Origin: an uncultured Clostridia bacterium
GTDB lineage: Bacteria; Bacillota; Clostridia; Christensenellales; Aristaeellaceae
NCBI GenBank assembly: GCA_947600345.1
Contig: CANQGC010000024.1
Location: 1 to 18,457 of the forward strand
Direction of reading: 5' to 3'
DNA length: 18,457 nt
This document shows, in pieces, positions 15,249 through 18,457 of this stretch (position 1 is its first letter; each line of letters starts with the position of its first letter). Both the position numbers and the translations under genes were made by a program. Below the pieces are notes generated by a model, which saw only the letters and a list, made by a program, of their open reading frames with translations, was not told where the DNA came from and made no database searches.

Positions 15249-15668
15249 AAACAAACATGCGCCCGAGCATTTCAAACGGGTGCAGAAATCTGATACATGG
15301 CAAGGGCGGATCATCGTCCTGATCCGCCCCGTCGTCTCGTTGCCATTCACTTTTCTCATCAGCCATTTCCTGCATCCTCCTCGCGTCCATCTGGGAAGGA
15401 GCGTCGCAGGACTTGACCCTGCACATCCAGCAGGAGCAGTGTATCTTGTTCTTGGACAGAACGCCGATGCACCCTCCGTGAGTCCACGCGTTCACATAGT
15501 CATCCCCGCCGATTCTGCGCAGGATACCGACTTTCCTCCGGATCGTTCGGTTTCTCTGGAAACGTCGCCAGTCTTGACCAGCGCGTCCAATTCTACGCCA
15601 ATCAGCTTCTCCGGCTGATAGCCGCGGGCGGAACTGCGCTTTTCGATTGCAGCCGGAATGTTGCTCAT
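15244..15668 (-). pseudogene. Split remnant of a small Cys-rich protein gene (HCSCWMC motif)
   Basis: Two overlapping minus-strand frames look protein-like. The upstream one starts at ATG 15668 (MSNIPAAIEKRSSARGYQPE, then KLIGVELDALVKTGDVSRE), loses protein character near 15550 and stops by 15490. The downstream frame reads RTIRRKVGILRRIGGDDYVN, then GGCIGVLSKNKIHCSCWMCR and KSCDAPS to about 15335, then continues as unstructured sequence to a stop inside the MITE end at 15246-15244. It has no good ATG, only a GTG at 15495 that overlaps the other frame's stop. Either these are two tiny coupled genes or one gene broken by a frameshift near 15555. I recognise the CSCxxC style of small clostridial and phage proteins but no function. 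The remaining sequence between the MITE end and 15711 holds only the hairpin at 15304-15329. Confidence 0.35.
15304..15329. terminator. 10-bp perfect hairpin, possible bidirectional terminator
   Basis: GGGCGGATCA (15304-15313) pairs perfectly with TGATCCGCCC (15320-15329) around a 6-nt loop. The flanks lack a real U tract on both strands (TTGCC on the minus side). It sits where a glycan-operon transcript and the minus-strand accessory genes converge, so a terminator role is plausible but not shown. Confidence 0.4.
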
Positions 15669-15711
15669 GTCTGCGTCCTTCTCTTCTATGTTCCGAAACG
15701 AATTGCCCCTC

Positions 15712-16964
15712 TCAGGAGAGGATTGCCTTCACTGCATCCCGCTTTTCATACAGAACACAGCCTCCAACGTGATCGTCGGCCAACAGATCCCCTTCGCGCA
15801 GGGCGGTGAACAGAGGCGACTTTAGCGCTTCCCTCAAGGAAGTATCGCGCACGTTGATGTCCGAGTACGGGGAGAACGGGCAGGGCTCCGCTCCGCCGTG
15901 GGAGTTGATGTGGAAGAAGCCGCGCCCCGCGGCAATGCAGCCACCGGAGCTCTTTTCATCGCCCGGGAAGGACAGGAATACCATCTCCGGATGGTCCCTG
16001 CGCCGCAGCGCGATCCCCTCCTTCAGGATCGCGCGCTCCGCCCCACCGGGGGCAAGCTCTGTGCTTTCCTCCGTGACGGGGACGTACTCCACATAGATCA
16101 CCAGCTTGCAGCCCCGCTCCGCTAGAGCGCTGAGGAACGCACGGTAGGTGACGTCGCGGACATTCCGCGACATCACCGTGATCGAAGCGCCAAACAGAAG
16201 GGAGCGATCGTGCAGAGCGTCCATGTTGGAGATCAGCTTCTCATACACGCCCTTCCCGCGGCGCTCGTCCGTCTCCTCCTTGCCGCCCTCGATGCTCATG
16301 ACCGGGATCAGATTGCGGCACTTGTCAAGCAGTGCGAAGAAGGCGCCGTCCATGTACGTGCCGTTTGTGAAGATCGGGAAGATGATATTCTGCATCCTTC
16401 CCGCCATTTCAATGATGTCGCGGCGCAGCAGGGGTTCCCCGCCGGCCAGCAGTATGAAGCTCACGCCGATTTCATCCGCCTCCTGAAAGATCGTGCGCCA
16501 TTCCTCGTCGGTGAGTTGGCCTACGGGCGCGGCATCCGTGGTGGCATGATTGCAGCGGGAATAACAGCCCGCGCAGTGCAGATTGCAGCTGCTGGTGATG
16601 CTGGCGATCAGGAACGGCGGGATATGCTCCCCGGATTTCTCCGCCGCCGCCCGGCGCTTGAACGCCCTCCTGCTTGCCGCCGCGAACTTCACCATAAAAG
16701 CGCTCTCACGGGGATCCTTCATGGTAGCCTTAAGGCACCACCGCACAGAACGGCGGCGCGTCAGGCGATGCCTTTTCCGCCATCTGCAGCGTGCAGCTTT
16801 CTCGACTTACCTCCAGTAAGCCTTCGAAATCTGCACTTGCATCTGACGAAAAATTCATTCGCCTGCCGACCACCTTATCTGTGCGGTGTTGCCTTAAGCG
16901 ATTCTTCGACAATCGTCTCGACGCCACGCGTCAAATATGCCTGAAGATCAAATTTTTCATCCAT
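15712..16964 (-). pseudogene. Radical SAM protein gene interrupted by a MITE
   Basis: The 5' part starts at ATG 16964 (MDEKFDLQAYLTRGVETIV, then EESLKAT) with GAGGAG about 9 nt upstream. It is broken at CTTAAG (16898-16893). The 3' part resumes after the second CTTAAG with GCTACCATGAAGG (…KATMKDPRESAFM). Removing 164 nt joins both in one frame, giving 362 residues. The 3' part carries the [4Fe-4S]-SAM motif C-x3-C-x2-C in SSCNLHCAGCYSRC, AGGEPL, an FTNGT segment and later Cys residues (GGCIAAGRG, EPCPFSPYSD, GGCVLYEK) that may bind an extra cluster. An internal ATG at 16722 could still express 336 residues with the whole catalytic core, but it lacks a recognisable ribosome site. Substrate unknown. 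It lies 49 nt after the NYN gene and probably shared its transcript. Confidence 0.85.
16729..16898. mobile_element. Complete MITE-like element, copy B, inserted in the radical SAM gene
   Basis: A 170-bp unit including both CTTAAG hexamers. Its ends are 21-bp inverted repeats, CTTAAGGCACCACCGCACAGA at the left and, read in reverse complement at the right, CTTAAGGCAACACCGCACAGA, with one mismatch. The inside has no gene of its own. The palindromic CTTAAG (or its TTAA core) at both borders looks like a target duplication, since one copy is needed to restore the host reading frame. No transposase for these ends is present in the window. Confidence 0.8.
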
Positions 16965-17013
16965 GCGTATAGACTCCTCAACAAACCATCCGTAAGCCTT
17001 TCTTATCGCCCTC

Positions 17014-17652
17014 TCATTTTTCCATTCGCCAGGCCTTGACCCCGCGATATGCCTCCGTCCCCCGGACCCTTCCAAAGGTCTTCAACATATACAGATACAA
17101 TTCTCTCGGCTTGATGCCCTCCGCAATCCGAGCCATTATGAATTCCGCAATATCCACATCGCCGCCGACGATGTCGCGCATGCGCTGGATTCTTTCCTGT
17201 TTGCTCCGATAGGCGTTGTATTCCTCCTCCAGGTTGAGCATATCCACTTCGCGATGCGCGGCCTTCGTTCTCCCGTTTGTTTCATTGGCGGAAATAATGC
17301 ACTGAATGATGGTGGGCTTCACAACCACTTGCTTCTTGCGGGTCAGCCAGAATTCCCGGAGCGCCTTGAGTCCCTTGTCGCCGCTGACGACTCCGATGAC
17401 CTCGTCGGTGTTCTGCCCATAGATTTCCCCCACGTGAGTGGCGATGTAAAAGTCCAGCGCGTTCCGGCTGATGGACTTCAATTTCTCGATTTGAAAGGAA
17501 CAACCGGACGCAAGAATCCTCTTCAGCATTCCCTTCTCAATCGCGTTACAGCTCTCGCTGTAATAAATGATTATGCCATCGGCCTTCGTCAAAAGCTCCA
17601 CGCCCCTGAGCCCCGGACTGTGTACATTCTCAAAATCAACCAGGAATTGCAT
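17014..17652 (-). CDS. NYN/PIN-like domain protein, predicted ribonuclease
   Basis: A 212-residue cytoplasmic protein. Acidic residues typical of the NYN/PIN fold are seen at D6 (MQFLVDFENV), D67 (RNALDFYIA) and D92 (VVSGDKG), with the alternating strand-helix pattern of the family in between. From about residue 130 comes a charged, helical C-terminal region (LEEEYNAYRSKQERIQRMRD) and a terminal KTFGRVRGTEAYRGVKAWR segment that I do not recognise. The ATG at 17652 has AAGGA 7 nt upstream and a TATAAT promoter 31 nt before it. A longer frame extends through the promoter and is rejected. Family knowledge suggests metal-dependent RNA cleavage; target and partner are unknown. It precedes the split radical SAM gene by 49 nt. 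Confidence 0.75.
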   Translation of the reverse strand: MQFLVDFENVHSPGLRGVELLTKADGIIIYYSESCNAIEKGMLKRILASGCSFQIEKLKSISRNALDFYIATHVGEIYGQNTDEVIGVVSGDKGLKALREFWLTRKKQVVVKPTIIQCIISANETNGRTKAAHREVDMLNLEEEYNAYRSKQERIQRMRDIVGGDVDIAEFIMARIAEGIKPRELYLYMLKTFGRVRGTEAYRGVKAWRMEK

Positions 17653-17689
17653 ATGGCCATCCTTTGCTTGACGGGTATATTTTCGATCT

Positions 17690-17698
17690 ATTATAGCA
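17690..17698 (-). promoter_or_regulatory. Extended -10 promoter of the NYN gene
   Basis: On the minus strand TGCTATAAT is a perfect extended -10 element. The -35 is weak (TTAGAT at 16-nt spacing). The start site would be near 17683. Confidence 0.6.
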
Positions 17699-17766
17699 CG
17701 ATAGTATAGAGATCTAACAGCGTCCATCGTCATCCCTCACATCCCGCATGAATTCAAAAAACCGTC

Positions 17767-17830
17767 CACGCTGCAGATGGCGGAAAAGGCATCGCCTGAC
17801 GTGCTGCCGTTTGTGCGGTGTTGCCTTAAG
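17767..17830. repeat. MITE half-copy, copy C
   Basis: About 64 bp ending TGCGGTGTTGCCTTAAG match, in reverse complement, the left third of the complete element, including the CTGCAGATGGCGGAAAAGGC block. Only one terminal repeat is present. The other side continues as unrelated sequence (a T-rich stretch with TTGAATTCATG on the minus strand), so it is either truncated or a shorter element variant. Confidence 0.7.
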
Positions 17831-17983
17831 TAAATTCCTTTTATACGTATCCAGAGAGATATAGCCGTTTCGCCTCATCCGTGGAACGATGCTCGATGAA
17901 ACCCCAACTTCGCGTTGAAGGTGGGTAGTCGTCATATTCTGCTTGATCAACAGATCGAACAGTCACTTATGGTTGACAGCCAT
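17825..17983 (-). pseudogene. Cro/C1-type HTH regulator remnant, nonsense codon and MITE truncation
   Basis: ATG 17983 gives MAVNHK, then an in-frame TGA (17965-17963), then LFDLLIKQNMTTTHLQREVG, VSSSIVPRMRRNGYISLDTY and KRN. This matches the start of small HTH_26-like regulators (usual pattern MAVNYKKLF…KNMTxxxLxxxxGxSxxxxxxMxRNxYISL). The frame then runs into the inverted end of MITE copy C (LKATPHK…), losing the last helix and C-terminus. A strong promoter (18050-18022) and GGAAG ribosome site remain. A downstream ATG in the QNM sequence could restart translation, but no ribosome site supports it. Confidence 0.65.
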
Positions 17984-18021
17984 GATCACACTTCCATGAT
18001 ATCTTGTTACGCATATAAATA

Positions 18022-18050
18022 ATTATATCACATTCGCTTGATTTATTCAA
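18022..18050 (-). promoter_or_regulatory. Predicted promoter of the HTH remnant
   Basis: On the minus strand TTGAAT (18050-18045), a 17-nt spacer and a perfect TATAAT (18027-18022), giving a start near 18015 and a leader of about 32 nt. Its sequence looks intact although the gene it serves is broken. Confidence 0.65.
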
Positions 18051-18051
18051 T

Positions 18052-18174
18052 GTCCTCAAGAATACGCAAGCGGCGGCGGGCCATACCACCTCCGCAATGA
18101 CGCTCAAATATTACGTGAAAGAACACAGCGAAACCAACGATACCGCCGCCCCGATTGCCCGAACCCACGGCTAA
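18052..18174 (+). pseudogene. C-terminal remnant of a tyrosine recombinase (integrase)
   Basis: The plus-strand frame ending in TAA at 18172-18174 reads VLKNTQAAAGHTTSAMTLKY, then YVKEHSETNDTAAPIARTHG. The GHTTSAMTLKYYVK block matches the last conserved box of phage-type integrases, with a catalytic-position His/Gly and a Tyr nucleophile candidate. Everything upstream of about 18050 is AT-rich promoter sequence unrelated to the family, so the recombinase is reduced to about 40 residues. The sequence after the stop (18175-18242) holds only a small hairpin, GAAAACGCT pairing with AGCGGTTTTC (18208-18234, one bulge). Confidence 0.5.
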
Positions 18175-18242
18175 AATTGATCATTTTATTGATCGCCCCA
18201 ATGTTCCGAAAACGCTACTCTCTCAGCGGTTTTCAGGCCCTC

Positions 18243-18277
18243 CCTGACGTGCCACCGTTCTGTGCGTTGTTGCCTTA
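18243..18277. repeat. MITE end fragment, copy D
   Basis: About 35 bp containing CCTGACGTGCCACCGTTCTG and TGCGTTGTTGCCTTA match the same terminal block as the complete element (reverse complement of its left end). The last bases read CCTTAC instead of CCTTAAG, so the boundary hexamer is changed here. It directly abuts the transposase remnant. Confidence 0.6.
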
Positions 18278-18457
18278 CCATCCGCACAGATCACGAATAT
18301 GTCCTGCACACCGCGGTTTTTCACCTCGTTGAGCACACTCAGCCAGAACTTCGCTGACTCGTTCTCCCCGATCGTGATGCTCAGCACTTCCTTCCCCCCT
18401 TCCTCGTTGATGCCGAGGATCACATAGGCCGCTGCTTTGCGGATCACATTGCTCTCC
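18277..18457 (-). pseudogene. IS256-family (Mutator-type) transposase fragment
   Basis: The minus-strand frame entering from the window edge reads SNVIRKAAAYVILGINEEGG, then KEVLSITIGENESAKFWLSV and LNEVKNRGVQDIFVICADG. This is the conserved central part of IS256-type transposases, with GENESAKFWLSVL and the second catalytic Asp in ICADG. Immediately after DG the frame passes into the MITE copy D end (KATTHRTVARQGG…) and stops near 18223. The rest of the transposase, including the catalytic Glu, is missing downstream. Whether the N-terminal part is intact lies beyond the window. Confidence 0.8.

Noticed and set aside
15304..15329. The perfect 10-bp hairpin as a third MITE type
   Set aside because: No second copy of its arms is seen elsewhere in the window, and a simple terminator or stabilising hairpin explains it better.
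16722..16746. The ATG at 16746 as the natural radical SAM start (MRWCLKAT…)
   Set aside because: These first residues are encoded by the MITE end. The natural N-terminus lies on the other side of the insertion at 16964.

Overview
The window looks like a chromosomal segment of a GC-rich, probably gut-associated, uncultured member of the Clostridia. The indications are an AraC-output response regulator with a YesM-type kinase, MalFG-type sugar permeases with a strong signal-peptide binding protein, AGGAGG ribosome sites before almost every gene, and occasional GTG and TTG starts. This assignment is inferred from gene style and no rRNA marker is present.

Region 1 (1-4181) is a divergent unit resembling the E. 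coli ybhD/ybhH/ybhJ group. A LysR regulator faces away from an aconitase-superfamily hydratase, which is followed by a PrpF-type isomerase cut by the left edge. The 344-bp divergent intergenic region holds promoters in both directions, a T-N11-A palindrome centred about 65 bp upstream of the predicted hydratase start site, three phased ATTCAT repeats and a minus-strand hairpin with a U tract.

Region 2 (4206-15184) is a glycan-use locus. A two-component pair (minus strand) is divergent from a six-gene, same-strand run: sugar-binding protein, two permeases, a URO-D-like protein carrying an HxC motif, a GH29 alpha-L-fucosidase and a GH31 glycosidase. Neither glycosidase has a signal peptide. The inferred job is sensing, importing and cytoplasmically trimming a fucosylated oligosaccharide. 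No transport ATPase is present, so a shared one elsewhere is expected. Two long hairpins separate the binding-protein gene from the permease genes.

Region 3 (15185-18457) is visibly more AT-rich and damaged. A short repeat with inverted ends (CTTAAGGCAMCACCGCACAGA), behaving like a non-autonomous mobile element (MITE), occurs once complete and three times as end fragments. The complete copy splits a radical SAM gene, and removing one element plus one CTTAAG (164 nt) puts the two halves back in one frame. Other copies end a HTH regulator remnant and an IS256-type transposase remnant. A tyrosine-recombinase C-terminal remnant and a split Cys-rich small ORF are also here. The one gene that looks intact is a NYN/PIN-like nuclease, just upstream of the split radical SAM gene.
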